From assembly GCA_023431185.1 (NCBI GenBank), contig JAEYXS010000124.1, positions 49,740 to 113,739 on the forward strand: a stretch of 64,000 nucleotides of DNA. The letters are read 5' to 3'. The notes under the pieces are model-generated. The model made no database searches and had not been told where the DNA came from. It saw nothing but the letters and a program-made list of their open reading frames with translations. Positions 18,780 through 28,833 of this stretch are shown one piece after another. Each line of letters begins with the position of its first letter. Within the stretch, counting starts at the first letter, position 1. A program made the translations under genes and the position numbers. This stretch comes from Verrucomicrobiota bacterium (GTDB lineage Bacteria; Verrucomicrobiota; Verrucomicrobiia; Limisphaerales; JAEYXS01).

Positions 18780-19832
18780 ATGCGATTTATCGGGAGTGTC
18801 ATTGAAAAGCTCCAACGCCATCCGAAAAGAGTGGTGTTTCCGGAAGGCACCGAGCCGCGCATCTTGCAGGCGGCCCGGCAGTTCTATTCCTTGCGCCTCG
18901 GCGCGCCCATCTTGCTCGGCGACCGCACCAAGGTAAAAGAGGCCGCCGCCCGTTTGAATGTCTCGCTCGAAGGCGTTCGCGTCATCAATCCCGCCGAGAG
19001 CGAAGATCTCGAAAGCTTTGCCAAACGCTATGCCGCCCTGCGGCGCTCCAAGGGCGTCGGCGAAGAGGAAGCCCGCGAAGCCATGATGAAGCCGAATTAC
19101 TACGGCGCCATGATGGTGGCCATGCATCAGGCTGATGGCCTTATCTCCGGCACTAACGAGATTTCTGGCAGTGTTCTGCGTCCCTTGTTCCAAGTCATCA
19201 AAGTAGCTCCGCAAGCGACTACTGCGTCGAGTTGCATGGTAATGGAAGTGGAAGACACGCGCTTCGGTGAGAACGGTGTGCTGTTCATGGGTGATTGCGG
19301 TGTGATCCCGGAACCGACCGTCGAACAACTCGCGGACATCGCCGTCTCCACTGCCAAGCTCGCCCGGCAGATCTTGGGCGTGAAACCCCGCGTCGCCCTG
19401 CTCTCTTACTCCACGAAAGGCAGCGCCACGCATGCCAGCATCGGACGTGTCCAAGCTGCCACCGCTCTCGCCCAGCAGAAGGCACATCAGCAACGTCTGG
19501 AGGCGGATTTCGATGGTGAGCTCCAGGTGGACGCTGCGTTGATCCCGGACATCGCCTCTCGCAAGTTGCCGGACAGTCAGGTGGCTGGTCGTGCGAACGT
19601 GCTTATCTTCCCTGACCTGAACTCGGGCAACATCGCCAGCAAACTCGTGCAGCATGTCGCCCGCGCCAATGCCTACGGCCAGATTCTCCTCGGACTGGAC
19701 CGCCCGGCAGCCGATCTTTCCCGTGGCTGCAACGCCCATGACATCTTGGGCGTCGCCGCCATCGTCGGCCTGCAATCCATCGAATACGAAACCTTGTATC
19801 CCGGTGCTGGCTCTCGCTTGCCTGGCGAATAG
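18780..19832 (+). CDS. pta: Phosphate acetyltransferase, catalytic domain
   Basis: Interconverts acetyl-CoA and acetyl phosphate. The 350 residues correspond to the PTA_PTB catalytic domain alone: RVVFPEGTEPRILQAA, LISGTNEISGSVLRPLFQVI, SSCMVMEVED, GVKPRVALLSYSTKGSA and VLIFPDLNSGNIASKLVQ are all typical. Large Pta enzymes such as that of E. coli carry BioD-like and DRTGG domains at the N-terminus; here those domains are encoded by the next gene, 9 bases downstream. Acetate kinase is not in the window. Confidence 0.93.
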   Translation: MRFIGSVIEKLQRHPKRVVFPEGTEPRILQAARQFYSLRLGAPILLGDRTKVKEAAARLNVSLEGVRVINPAESEDLESFAKRYAALRRSKGVGEEEAREAMMKPNYYGAMMVAMHQADGLISGTNEISGSVLRPLFQVIKVAPQATTASSCMVMEVEDTRFGENGVLFMGDCGVIPEPTVEQLADIAVSTAKLARQILGVKPRVALLSYSTKGSATHASIGRVQAATALAQQKAHQQRLEADFDGELQVDAALIPDIASRKLPDSQVAGRANVLIFPDLNSGNIASKLVQHVARANAYGQILLGLDRPAADLSRGCNAHDILGVAAIVGLQSIEYETLYPGAGSRLPGE

Positions 19833-19841
19833 TTGTCACAC

Positions 19842-20942
19842 ATGAATCAGACCACCCCTCGCGTGTTCATCGCCGCGACCCGGCAGAACGACGGCAAGAC
19901 CACGACTTCACTCGGCCTTCTCGCCGCTTTGCAGCAGCGCCACCCGCGTATCGGTTACATCAAACCGGTCGGCCAGCGTTTCGTAGAGATCGAAGAACAG
20001 AAGATCGACGAAGACACGGTGCTCATGGACCGCGTTTACCGGCTGGACTGCCCGCTGGTGGACATGAGCCCCATCGCCATCGAGCCGGACTTCACCCGCA
20101 AATATCTGGAGTCCGCGAATTATGATGTGCTGGTGAAACGCATCCAGAAGGCGTTCGACCGCGTCGCGTGGGAAAAAGATTTCGTGCTTTGCGAAGGCTC
20201 CGGCCATGCGGGTGTCGGCTCGGTGTTCGATCTCTCGAACGCGCGCGTGGCCAAGGTGTTGGGAGCCAAGGCCGTCATCATCTCCCAAGGTGGCATCGGC
20301 AAACCCATCGATGAAGTGGCCATCAATCAAGCGCTCTTCGAGAAGGAAGGCGTCGAGGTCATCGGCGTCATCCTGAACAAAGTGCTGCCGAACAAAGTGG
20401 ATTTCATCAAGGATTTCGCGAGTCGTGGCCTGAAGCGTAAAGGGCTTGAGTTGCTCGGCGTAATCCCACACCAACCCATCCTCTCACGCCCCACGATGGA
20501 TCTGATCCATGAAGAGCTGCAATCTGAGGCGCTCAACAAATCTAAGCAGTTCACGAATCTGGTGGACACCGTAGTCGTCGGTGCGATGGGTGTGCAGAAC
20601 GCGGTGAAGCATTTCAAGTGCGGCGCGCTGCTCATCGTGCCTGGTGATCGCGAAGACATCCTGCTCGCCGCCGCCACTCCTCTCTCGTACGACAAATCAT
20701 CAGAACCCTGCCTCGCAGGCATTGTGCTCACGGATGATATCCGGCCCAGTGCAGCAGTGGAAAAAATCCTGCGCTCAGCGCCTTTCCCAGTCCTGCTGGC
20801 CAAGAAAGATAGCTACACCGTGGCCTCCACCGTGCATGACCTCACCGTCAAGACACGCCCCACGGACACCGCCAAGATCAATGTCATCCGCGATATGATC
20901 GCCAAACACGTGGATGTGAAACGCATCCTTGCCTGCCTCTGA
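19842..20942 (+). CDS. BioD-like/DRTGG-domain protein (Pta regulatory half)
   Basis: 366 residues. The P-loop-like start VFIAATRQNDGKTTTSLGLL and the region around VLCEGSGHAGVGSVFDL match the BioD-like N-terminal domain of long Pta proteins. Residues from about 215 on (SKQFTNLVDTVVVGAMGVQN ... ALLIVPGDREDILLAA) match the DRTGG domain. It therefore looks like the regulatory N-terminal half of E. coli-type Pta as a stand-alone protein, next to the catalytic half. ATG 19842 is used; an in-frame TTG directly after the pta stop (19833) is possible. Confidence 0.85.
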   Translation: MNQTTPRVFIAATRQNDGKTTTSLGLLAALQQRHPRIGYIKPVGQRFVEIEEQKIDEDTVLMDRVYRLDCPLVDMSPIAIEPDFTRKYLESANYDVLVKRIQKAFDRVAWEKDFVLCEGSGHAGVGSVFDLSNARVAKVLGAKAVIISQGGIGKPIDEVAINQALFEKEGVEVIGVILNKVLPNKVDFIKDFASRGLKRKGLELLGVIPHQPILSRPTMDLIHEELQSEALNKSKQFTNLVDTVVVGAMGVQNAVKHFKCGALLIVPGDREDILLAAATPLSYDKSSEPCLAGIVLTDDIRPSAAVEKILRSAPFPVLLAKKDSYTVASTVHDLTVKTRPTDTAKINVIRDMIAKHVDVKRILACL

Positions 20943-20950
20943 TCAATTTT

Positions 20951-22051
20951 ATGGCCTTGCCGTTTGAACTCAATCCCGTCCTGAAAGACCTGCCGGTTTA
21001 TGTCCCTGGCCGCCCCATCGAAGAAGTGGCGCGGGAAGTGGGTCTGCCGGCAGACGAAATCATCAAGATCGCGTCCAACGAGAATCCGCTGGGCCCTTCG
21101 CCCAAGGCCATCGCCGCCTTGCAGGACCTCTTGCCCAAGCTGCACCTCTACCCGGACGGTAGTGCGTTCTACCTGCGCAACAAGCTGGCGGCCATTCACG
21201 GTTTGACACCGGAGAACCTGATTTTCGGCAATGGTTCCAACGAGATCATCGAGTTCGTGGGCCATGCCTTCATGCGACCGGGAGTTGATGTCATCGTGTC
21301 CCAGTATTCCTTTGCCATCTACCCGATCATGGCCAAGCTCTTCGGCGCGAATGTCATCACCGTTCCCGCCAAGGACTACGGCCATGATCTGAAAGCGATG
21401 GTGAAAGCCATCACGCCGGACACCCGCGTGATGTTCGTGGCCACGCCCAACAATCCCACCGGCACACTTTCGTCCAAGGGTGATCTGGCAGAACTCGTGA
21501 ACCAGGTGCCGCCGCACGTCATGCTGGTGATTGATGAGGCTTATATTGAATTCCTGAAAGACCCGGTGGATTTCCTGCCCCTCATCCGGCGCGGCGATTT
21601 CCCGAACCTCATCCTGATGCGCACCTTCTCGAAGATTTTCGGTCTCGCAGGATTGCGCGTGGGCTACGGCATCGGCCACCCGGAAGTGATCGCCGCTTTG
21701 GAGAAGATCCGGCAACCGTTCAACCTGAATCTGCCCGCGCAAGTCGGCGCGATGGCCGCTCTGGATGATATCGACCATGTGATGAAAACACGCGCGTTGA
21801 ATCAGGCCGGGCTGGAATTCTACGAACTGGCCTTCCGCAAACTCAGTCTGGATTTCATCCCCAGCGCAGCAAACTTCATCTTGGTCAAGGTGGGTGATGG
21901 GCAGAAAGTGTTCCTCGGCCTGCAAAAGCTTGGCGTCATCACCCGTCCGATGGGCGGGTATGGCTTGCCCGAATGGCTGCGTATCTCCGTGGGCACAGGC
22001 GCAGAAAACGAACGCTGCTTAGCTGGCTTGAAACAAGTGCTGGGCAAGTGA
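20951..22051 (+). CDS. hisC: Histidinol-phosphate aminotransferase
   Basis: PLP-dependent class II aminotransferase of histidine synthesis, transferring an amino group from glutamate to imidazole-acetol phosphate. Characteristic features: IKIASNENPLGPSPKA, LYPDGSAFYLRNKLA, FVATPNNPTGT, VIDEAYIEF, the PLP-lysine in RTFSKIFGLAGLRVGYG, and RPMGGYGLPEWLRISVG near the end. 366 aa, normal size. It begins 8 bases after the DRTGG gene, so it may share that transcript, although no pathway link is known. A broad-specificity aromatic aminotransferase is an alternative. Confidence 0.93.
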   Translation: MALPFELNPVLKDLPVYVPGRPIEEVAREVGLPADEIIKIASNENPLGPSPKAIAALQDLLPKLHLYPDGSAFYLRNKLAAIHGLTPENLIFGNGSNEIIEFVGHAFMRPGVDVIVSQYSFAIYPIMAKLFGANVITVPAKDYGHDLKAMVKAITPDTRVMFVATPNNPTGTLSSKGDLAELVNQVPPHVMLVIDEAYIEFLKDPVDFLPLIRRGDFPNLILMRTFSKIFGLAGLRVGYGIGHPEVIAALEKIRQPFNLNLPAQVGAMAALDDIDHVMKTRALNQAGLEFYELAFRKLSLDFIPSAANFILVKVGDGQKVFLGLQKLGVITRPMGGYGLPEWLRISVGTGAENERCLAGLKQVLGK

Positions 22052-22063
22052 CGTCTGTGAAAC

Positions 22064-22080
22064 GCGGGTCTGTGACCCGC
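22064..22080. repeat. Short perfect hairpin after hisC
   Basis: A 7-bp stem (gcgggtc / gacccgc) with a 3-base loop, starting 12 bases after the hisC stop. No U-tract follows, so a terminator role is uncertain. Confidence 0.45.
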
Positions 22081-22202
22081 TGCAGGTTGGCAGCACCAGT
22101 TCACCGAGAAATATTCAGAATCGCAGTCGAAGTGCTTGGCCGCTGCGGCTCATAAGCAGATTCTCACTGGCAAGCCACTCCCTTTCATGCCATTCTGCAA
22201 GC

Positions 22203-22769
22203 ATGAAAACCAAGGCACGCTGGTTCCTGAGCGGTATCTTCGTATTCAGCTGTCTGGCCTATGCACAAACTTCTGCACCAAGCTCAAAAGGCATGCCCGA
22301 CCAGTTCATCGCTCGTGAAGTGATGGATCGTGACACGCGGTTAACACGCATCACCGCCAGCCCAATAAAGGTGGACCCACCCTATGCCACGCTATGCAAG
22401 TTCCCGCACGCAGCGGTGGAGCAAAGCCCACATGACTTCAGCTATATTCACGTATATATGAACGTACCGGGCATCAATGCACTTAAGACCGGCATGACGA
22501 ACTACCCGGTAGGGACCATCGTGATGAAGGAGAAGAAAAGGAATCCAGACCAAGTCATTCCTAGCCTGTTCACCGGCATGATCAAGCGGGAAAAGGGTTA
22601 CAATCCTGAAGCGGGTGATTGGGAGTTTTTTGCCGCCAACGGGAAAGGTGATCTGATTGTCGCGCGAGGCAAGATCAGTTCCTGTCTGGATTGTCACTCC
22701 AGACATCAGAAGACGGATTATCTGACGGAAAAATGGAAAACCGTTATCATCCAGGAATTGAAACGATGA
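22203..22769 (+). CDS. Cytochrome P460 family protein
   Basis: 188-residue exported haem protein. The signal peptide ends near CLAYAQ. The mature domain contains FSYIHVYMNVPGIN, YPVGTIVMKEKK, LFTGMIKREKGYNPEAGDWE and the haem c attachment site CLDCH near the C-terminus, the pattern of the P460 fold. P460 enzymes oxidise hydroxylamine or bind NO, but many family members are uncharacterised, and the cross-linking Lys cannot be assigned here. Its stop overlaps the ATG of a frameshifted paralogue in a 4-base ATGA. Confidence 0.85.
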   Translation: MKTKARWFLSGIFVFSCLAYAQTSAPSSKGMPDQFIAREVMDRDTRLTRITASPIKVDPPYATLCKFPHAAVEQSPHDFSYIHVYMNVPGINALKTGMTNYPVGTIVMKEKKRNPDQVIPSLFTGMIKREKGYNPEAGDWEFFAANGKGDLIVARGKISSCLDCHSRHQKTDYLTEKWKTVIIQELKR

Positions 22770-23294
22770 AATTGTACGTTTGCCTTACGATATTACTGCT
22801 GCTCTTGTTCCAAATCCAAGCAAAGCCGTCATGCGCACGACTTTTCTGAAAGCGCCTTGCTGGGCCAGGTGCAAAACCGGACAAATGAACTCAGCGAGCT
22901 AACGAGAAATCCCATTTCACTGCCCGCCCTCTACTCGCAGCTCTGCGGAGGCTTCGATAGTGTCGCGAATAACCCGCATAGAGGCAGTTTCATCCACGTC
23001 TATATGACTCCACAGCCGCAAAGCGCAGTTTCACCTCCTTATCCTGTCGGAACTTTTGTCATTAAAGAAAAGCTTCCCTCCAAATCCAGCAACCAGCCGG
23101 AATTATTCACCGGCATGCTGAAACGGGAAAAAGGGTTCAACCCGGAGGCTGGCGATTGGGAATTTATGGTGATCGATGGCCCTGCCAAATCCATCACGAC
23201 GCGAGGCAAAATAAGTTCCTGTCTGGATTGCCACTCACGCCATCAGCGGACGGATTATCTGACCGAAAGCTGGAAAGAAAACACGGCGAACTAA
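22766..23294 (+). pseudogene. Second cytochrome P460-like gene, frameshifted after signal peptide
   Basis: Tandem paralogue of the preceding gene. The ATG at 22766 begins a good signal peptide (MKLYVCLTILLLLLFQIQA), but that frame stops at about 22849. The mature domain continues in another frame and aligns with the paralogue: FIHVYMTPQPQ, YPVGTFVIKEK, LFTGMLKREKGFNPEAGDWE and CLDCHSRHQRTDYLTE. The shift lies around 22815-22845, between signal and mature domain. Haem-site conservation suggests recent damage, a sequence error, or programmed frameshifting. Confidence 0.75.
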
Positions 23295-23300
23295 ACCGCC

Positions 23301-23399
23301 ATGATCAAACTCGTTTTAATCCTGCTCCTTATCGCTTTCGTGGTCACCACGATTGCACTCGCGACGAGCGGCAATAATGATGACAGGGGCGAGTCTTAG
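23301..23399 (+). CDS. Very short membrane peptide (32 aa)
   Basis: The frame from ATG 23301 encodes 32 residues: a single hydrophobic helix (LVLILLLIAFVVTTIALA) and a polar tail ending NNDDRGES. It starts 6 bases after the P460-like paralogue. No homologue recognised; could be chance. Confidence 0.35.
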   Translation: MIKLVLILLLIAFVVTTIALATSGNNDDRGES

Positions 23400-23408
23400 C
23401 AAACCAGA

Positions 23409-24743
23409 TCAAGGCCGGTGCCGTGGTAACTCCGCCTTAAAATCACCCAAGCTCGGCCAGTAAGTGCGTTGGTTGAGGTCCACTTCCACGACCGCCACCG
23501 TCCCCCACTCTTTCGCCTGGGCGATGACATCGCCTACGTGGTTATAGACACCAGTGATCATCCAGTTCCGTGAGACATCCTCATAGGTGCTGCTCACGAG
23601 ATACACATGGTTCTCACACGCGCGCGCGGAGGCCAGTTGCGGATTGCAACCCCACACCGGCCACGCGATCACTTCCGCGCCGCGATTGGTCAGTTCGCGC
23701 GCCACCTCGGGAAAGAAGCCGTCATAGCACACCATCATGCCCAGCTTGCCGAAGCGCGTGTCGAAGACCGGATAGTCCTTGCCCGGTTGCACCCCGCCTT
23801 CAATCTCACCCCGCGGCAGAGCCACCTTGCGATACTTGCCCGCCACCTTGCCATCCGGTGCTATGAGCACCGCCACGTTATACATCAGATGCGCGTCGCG
23901 TTCGATGAGTCCGGCGACGATGTAGAGATTATGCTGACGTGCGAGTGAACCAAAGTAATCCGTCGAAGGCCCGGGCACCGGCTCCGCACAATCCAAATAC
24001 GTCTTGCCCAGGCCGTAATATGTCAACGTCTCGGGCAGCACGATGAGATCGGCCTTTTGTCGGGCAGCATCGGCGATGAGCGGCGCGAACTGCTGGCAAT
24101 TCTCCATCGGTGTTTTACCGCCCTTGGGCCGGTGATGCACCGTCGCCAAGCGCACCAGACGTGGCTCCGGCGGCGCTACCGGTTGCAATTCCACTTGTGA
24201 CCAAATCACCTTGGCAAGAGGAGTTGCCCAACGCAGGTGCAGCTCAATCTCGGCAGAAGCGGCCTTGGGCGGTGCTTGGTAGGTGTCAGCCAATTCCGTC
24301 CAGCCTTGCGCATCTTTGCGGCCAGTAGCGGGATGTTCCGGCTCCGCGCGCGGGGTGAAGCCTTTCAGGTAATTGGTGACGACACCCTCGGTGCGTATGA
24401 CGGCGTTGCCTTTAGCATCCCGCCAGATGATGCGGGCGACCACGCTACGGCGTTCCACCTCCACTTTCTCCGCTTGGTACCACGCACTGAAGCGATAGAA
24501 CTTTCCGGCTTCAACCGGCATCGTCTTGGACCAATGACCTGAGAGCCCTTCCCTTTGATCCGCTTCAATCATTAGGGCCAATTGACCTGACCGGCCACTC
24601 TTACTATCCGCCTTGAAGACAGGTTTGATCTCCTCCCGAGATGCTTTGGTGACCCAACCGGGCACGGCCGCTTCACCCGCTTGCAGGATGCTTGTTGAAA
24701 GCAGCAAAACGGCCAGCAGCCAAGAGACAGAGGAGGGCTTCAT
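23409..24743 (-). CDS. Carbon-nitrogen hydrolase (nitrilase superfamily) with N-terminal sugar-binding-like domain, secreted
   Basis: 444 residues from ATG 24743. Signal peptide ([18 protein letters not shown]), then a beta-rich domain (residues about 30-190) like those that bind carbohydrate in secreted enzymes ([13 protein letters not shown] ... WTELADTY ... EIELHLRW). The nitrilase domain follows, with the Glu-Lys-Cys triad: Glu in [11 protein letters not shown], Lys in GKYRKVALP and Cys in [11 protein letters not shown]. The enzyme would hydrolyse an amide or nitrile outside the cytoplasm. Such signal-peptide and domain fusions are common in Verrucomicrobiota and Planctomycetota. Substrate unknown. 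Confidence 0.88.
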   Translation of the reverse strand: MKPSSVSWLLAVLLLSTSILQAGEAAVPGWVTKASREEIKPVFKADSKSGRSGQLALMIEADQREGLSGHWSKTMPVEAGKFYRFSAWYQAEKVEVERRSVVARIIWRDAKGNAVIRTEGVVTNYLKGFTPRAEPEHPATGRKDAQGWTELADTYQAPPKAASAEIELHLRWATPLAKVIWSQVELQPVAPPEPRLVRLATVHHRPKGGKTPMENCQQFAPLIADAARQKADLIVLPETLTYYGLGKTYLDCAEPVPGPSTDYFGSLARQHNLYIVAGLIERDAHLMYNVAVLIAPDGKVAGKYRKVALPRGEIEGGVQPGKDYPVFDTRFGKLGMMVCYDGFFPEVARELTNRGAEVIAWPVWGCNPQLASARACENHVYLVSSTYEDVSRNWMITGVYNHVGDVIAQAKEWGTVAVVEVDLNQRTYWPSLGDFKAELPRHRP

Positions 24744-24955
24744 AGAAGGTATCATTAAGCAATCTGGTTCAGCTCACAAGACTGGAGTGGGGACGTGGCA
24801 GCAGTCGCTTCAATTCATGCCTGGTCAATTTTTGCTAAAAGAATTGCACTCCAGAAGCATGGGCAAAGCCATTGTAGCGTTGACCCCATGCTCCCTGAGG
24901 GCTACTAAAGCAGCAGCCAGTATCGCCCGCCAAAACACACCAAGCCGGAGACATC

Positions 24956-25747
24956 ATGACGATCATCGATAACGAATTTGAAGATGTGCTGACGCCAACC
25001 GGACCGATGCGCACCTATATCTTTCGCCCCGCTGCACCGGGACGTTATCCGGGCATTTTACTTTACTCCGAGATCTTTCAAGTGACCGGCCCCATCCGTC
25101 GTACTGCCGCGATGCTGGCTGGTCATGGCTTCGTCGTCGCTGTGCCGGAGATCTATCATGAGTTTGAACCGGCAGGCACCGTGCTGGCCTACGACCAGGC
25201 CGGAGCCAATCGCGGAAACGAACTGAAGATCACCAAGCCACTGGCCAGCTATGATTCCGATGCGCGTTGTGCGTTGGATGCACTGCTCGCCAATGCGCAC
25301 TGCACCGGCAATCTCGGTGTGATGGGCATCTGCATCGGCGGTCACCTCTCATTCCGCGCCGCTTTGAACCCGGATGTGCACGCCGCCGTTTGCTTCTACG
25401 CGACGGATATCCATAAGCGCGGACTCGGTTTGGGGATGAAGGATGACACACTGGATCGCATGCCCGAAGTGCGTGGCGAAATGATGATGATCTGGGGCCG
25501 TCAGGATCCGCACGTGCCGAATGAAGGCCGGGCACTCATCTACCAGTCCATGCTGAAGGCCGGAATCAATTTCACCTGGCATGAGTTCAACGGCCAGCAC
25601 GCGTTCCTGCGTGATGAAGGCCATCGCTACGACCCTGCCCTCGCCCTCCAGTGCTATCAGATGGCCATCGGCCTCTTTAAACGCAAACTCGGTGAAGGCG
25701 ATCAACGCGTTGTCACCGAAGGCGGCACGATGGAATCAAAGCATTGA
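24956..25747 (+). CDS. Dienelactone hydrolase family protein
   Basis: 263-residue alpha/beta hydrolase. The nucleophile is the Cys of GVMGICIGGH, with Asp in MMIWGRQDPHVPNEG and His in NGQHAFLRDEG, the Cys-Asp-His triad of dienelactone hydrolases. The N-terminal part YPGILLYSEIFQVTGPIRR is also typical of the family. Cytoplasmic, monocistronic. True substrate not assignable. Confidence 0.92.
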   Translation: MTIIDNEFEDVLTPTGPMRTYIFRPAAPGRYPGILLYSEIFQVTGPIRRTAAMLAGHGFVVAVPEIYHEFEPAGTVLAYDQAGANRGNELKITKPLASYDSDARCALDALLANAHCTGNLGVMGICIGGHLSFRAALNPDVHAAVCFYATDIHKRGLGLGMKDDTLDRMPEVRGEMMMIWGRQDPHVPNEGRALIYQSMLKAGINFTWHEFNGQHAFLRDEGHRYDPALALQCYQMAIGLFKRKLGEGDQRVVTEGGTMESKH

Positions 25748-25765
25748 GACGCGGCTCACATCGCT

Positions 25766-26746
25766 TCAAAAATGCTTCAGCAATTCCGTAAGTGACGGAT
25801 TCTTCCCGCGGATGATTTCGTAGACCGAATCGGCCAGCGGAACTTCCAAGCCGGCTTTTGCCGCCCAATTTCTGGCTGCGACAACTGCCCGGGCACCTTC
25901 AGGTGCGAGCGGGATCTTGGCCGCCAATTCCGCTGGGGACAATCCCCGGCCCAGCTCACGGCCATAATTTCGATTATGGCTGTCCTCCGAGAAACCAGTC
26001 GCCACCAGATCGCCCAAACCGGCCAAGCCATAGACCGTCTCGGCTTGTGCTCCCTTGGCCAAAGCCAGCTTCGCCATCTCCCGTACCGAGGCATTTAGCG
26101 CCGCTGCTTCCAGATTACGCCCGCCGCCGCCAACCGCATCCAGATAACCCAGCAAGATCGCGTAGATATTCTTCAAAATTCCACCGAGTGCGGCCCCCGC
26201 CACATCTTGGGTCACAGCCACGCGGAAGAACTCGCTCTGTAAAACCGCCTGCCACCGTAAGGCCGCTTGCAATTGCGCAGAAGCCACGACCACACCGGTC
26301 GGCAAACCGCGGGCAAACTCATTCGCGATGGCTGGCCCGGCCAACACCGCCAAGGCACGCCCCGTGAGCAACTCGCCCAGCTTATGATGGATGGGCTCTT
26401 GCGACTCCGCATCCAATCCCTTGGCCACATTGAGCACGGCTGCTTGCGCACTGATGAAAGGCAAAACCTGCATCAATGTGTTCGCGATGAAGGGCGATGG
26501 CATGGCCACAATTATCAACTCTGCTTCCCTCACACATTCATTTGCCGCGGTGACACCTTGAATTTGCTGCGGTAATTGGATCCCCTGCAAATAGCGAGAA
26601 TTGCTCCGCTCACGATTTATCTCTTCCACCACTTGGGGAAAGAAATCCCAGAGTTTCACGCTGTGACCATTGCGCGCCAGCAACCACGACAGCGCTGTTC
26701 CCATATTGCCGGCACCCAAGACCGCTATGTGACCGTTTCCGTTCAT
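25766..26746 (-). CDS. gpsA: Glycerol-3-phosphate dehydrogenase [NAD(P)+]
   Basis: Reduces dihydroxyacetone phosphate to glycerol 3-phosphate for phospholipid synthesis. The ATG at 26746 places the dinucleotide-binding motif IAVLGAGNMGTALSWLL at the N-terminus; the longer open frame to 26833 runs into the glnK terminator. Other hallmarks: VLNVAKGLD, VLAGPAIANEFARG, the catalytic Lys in LGGILKNIYAILLGY, and GLAGLGDLVATGFSEDSHNR. 326 aa, normal. Usually paired with plsY, which is not present here. Confidence 0.95.
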   Translation of the reverse strand: MNGNGHIAVLGAGNMGTALSWLLARNGHSVKLWDFFPQVVEEINRERSNSRYLQGIQLPQQIQGVTAANECVREAELIIVAMPSPFIANTLMQVLPFISAQAAVLNVAKGLDAESQEPIHHKLGELLTGRALAVLAGPAIANEFARGLPTGVVVASAQLQAALRWQAVLQSEFFRVAVTQDVAGAALGGILKNIYAILLGYLDAVGGGGRNLEAAALNASVREMAKLALAKGAQAETVYGLAGLGDLVATGFSEDSHNRNYGRELGRGLSPAELAAKIPLAPEGARAVVAARNWAAKAGLEVPLADSVYEIIRGKNPSLTELLKHF

Positions 26747-26792
26747 GCTTGGGTGCAGCATACGTGCATCCGGCTTATCCACCCAAGCGAAA

Positions 26793-26827
26793 GAATAAAA
26801 AAGGCCCGGACTTGCGTCCGGGCCTTT
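26793..26827 (-). terminator. Rho-independent terminator of amt-glnK
   Basis: On the minus strand, an 8-bp GC-rich stem (26817-26824 with 26803-26810, extended by A-T pairs) and a 6-base loop are followed by TTTTTTATTC. It lies 23 bases past the glnK stop. Confidence 0.93.
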
Positions 26828-26849
26828 GTGCATTCACTTAACCAATCCT

Positions 26850-27191
<342 letters not shown>

Positions 27192-27207
27192 CTATTTCCC
27201 TTTCGGC

Positions 27208-28704
27208 TTACTTCTGGTTGTTGATCACGAAGTTCGGGTAAGCCTCATTGCCGTGCTCACCGATATCGAGACCTTCTTGTTCTTCCTCCGGCGACACACG
27301 GATACCCATGGCACCTTTAAGGATGAACCAGACGACGAATGACACGATGAAGGTAAAGGCACCAACGGCTAACACACCTTTGAGCTGAACCATGAACTGG
27401 GTCATACCGCCTGTGACATCAAAGGCGGCGACCGCCTTAGAGGTAGCATTGTCAGCAAAAAGGCCAAGCGCCAGAGTACCCCAGACACCGTTCACCAAGT
27501 GAACTGAGAGGGCACCCACCGGATCATCAATCTTGGCTTTGTCGAACATGAGCACCGAAAGCACCACCAAAACACCGGCGATCGCGCCGATGAGGATGGC
27601 CGCTTTGATGGTCACGAAAGCGCATGGAGCCGTGATGGCCACAAGACCGGCCAAACAGCCATTCAGAATCATGGTCAGGTCCGGCTTACCGAGCAGAATC
27701 CATGATGTGAGCATGGAGGTGATGATGCCAGCCACTGCCGCAGAGTTAGTGGTAACAAACACATGGGAAACAGCCGAGCCATCGCCCATGCCCATGACGG
27801 AACCCGGGTTGAAACCGAACCAACCCAGCCAGAGGATAAACACGCCCAAAGTGGAGAGCGCCAGACTATGTCCTGGGAAGGGATGCACTTTGCCGTCCGG
27901 TGTGAACTTGCCCTTGCGAGCACCGAGCACCAAGACACCGGCCAAGGCAGCCCACCCACCGACAGAATGGACAACAGTAGAGCCAGCAAAGTCGTAAAAG
28001 GCTGTCTTGCCTTCGCCCGGAGCGCCTAAAAAGCCACCACCCCAGATCCAATGGCCAGTGATCGGATACATGAATGCTACCAAGATGAAGCTGAAGATCA
28101 CGAACGGACCGAATTTGATACGTTCCGCGACAGCACCGGAAACGATGGTGGCCGCCGTGCCCGCAAACACGAGCTGGAAAAAGAATTTCGCGAGCAAAGG
28201 AACACCCGTCCAGGCGATGGATGAATAATCACCTTTGTAGTCAGTCAATGTGGCCGGACTGTTATCTGCCCCGCTCAGGAAGAACAGTCCCTTGGTCCCC
28301 ATGAAGGGACTGCCGTCGCCGAACATCAATCCCCAGCCGATGACATAGAAAGACAGTGAAGCACAGGCAAAGACGACAAAGTTCTTCGCCAGGATGTTCA
28401 CCGTGTTCTTTTGCTGGCACATGCCAGATTCAACGCACGCAAATCCAGTGTTCATGAAGAATACCAACGCACCTGCGAGCAAAACCCAGAGCGTGTCCAC
28501 CGCCACCCGGATGGTGCCGCTGGTAGTCTTAAGTTCTGCTATGGGATCTGCGGGGGCTGCCGGAGCTTCAGCTGCGGCTGTCGCCACAGCATTAGTGACT
28601 GCCGCCGTCGCTTCAGCGGCAGCTGGCGGGGCATCCGCCGCTGTCGCCAGCCACGGGACCAGCCCGAGCGCGATTATACACAGTAGGGTTTTCAGTATCT
28701 TCAT
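27208..28704 (-). CDS. amt: Ammonium transporter (Amt/Mep/Rh family)
   Basis: Ammonium channel of the inner membrane. The ATG at 28704 gives 498 aa, starting with a signal peptide (MKILKTLLCIIALGLVPWLA) and an Ala/Pro-rich linker of about 45 residues before the first core helix. Core signatures: LWVLLAGALVFFMNTGFACVE, FDFAGS-like FYDFAGSTVVHSVGGWAAL with the conserved His, WLGWFGFNPGS, and NGCLAGLVAITAP. A C-terminal tail ends in NEAYPNFVINNQK. First gene of amt-glnK. Confidence 0.96.
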   Translation of the reverse strand: MKILKTLLCIIALGLVPWLATAADAPPAAAEATAAVTNAVATAAAEAPAAPADPIAELKTTSGTIRVAVDTLWVLLAGALVFFMNTGFACVESGMCQQKNTVNILAKNFVVFACASLSFYVIGWGLMFGDGSPFMGTKGLFFLSGADNSPATLTDYKGDYSSIAWTGVPLLAKFFFQLVFAGTAATIVSGAVAERIKFGPFVIFSFILVAFMYPITGHWIWGGGFLGAPGEGKTAFYDFAGSTVVHSVGGWAALAGVLVLGARKGKFTPDGKVHPFPGHSLALSTLGVFILWLGWFGFNPGSVMGMGDGSAVSHVFVTTNSAAVAGIITSMLTSWILLGKPDLTMILNGCLAGLVAITAPCAFVTIKAAILIGAIAGVLVVLSVLMFDKAKIDDPVGALSVHLVNGVWGTLALGLFADNATSKAVAAFDVTGGMTQFMVQLKGVLAVGAFTFIVSFVVWFILKGAMGIRVSPEEEQEGLDIGEHGNEAYPNFVINNQK

Positions 28705-28833
28705 AGTTGTAGGGGTGTCTCGTTTGTCGGCAATGGCCGGGCGGTACTCACCGTCGGCCAAATTTTCATAGGACATGGGCACACCTCTTGCGTGCCCGGT
28801 TTTCATAGGCTGGCAAAAAACTGGCTCTAAATG

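Noticed and set aside
20813..21925. 370-codon reverse open frame
   Set aside because: Antisense to hisC; the composition is a shadow of the real gene.
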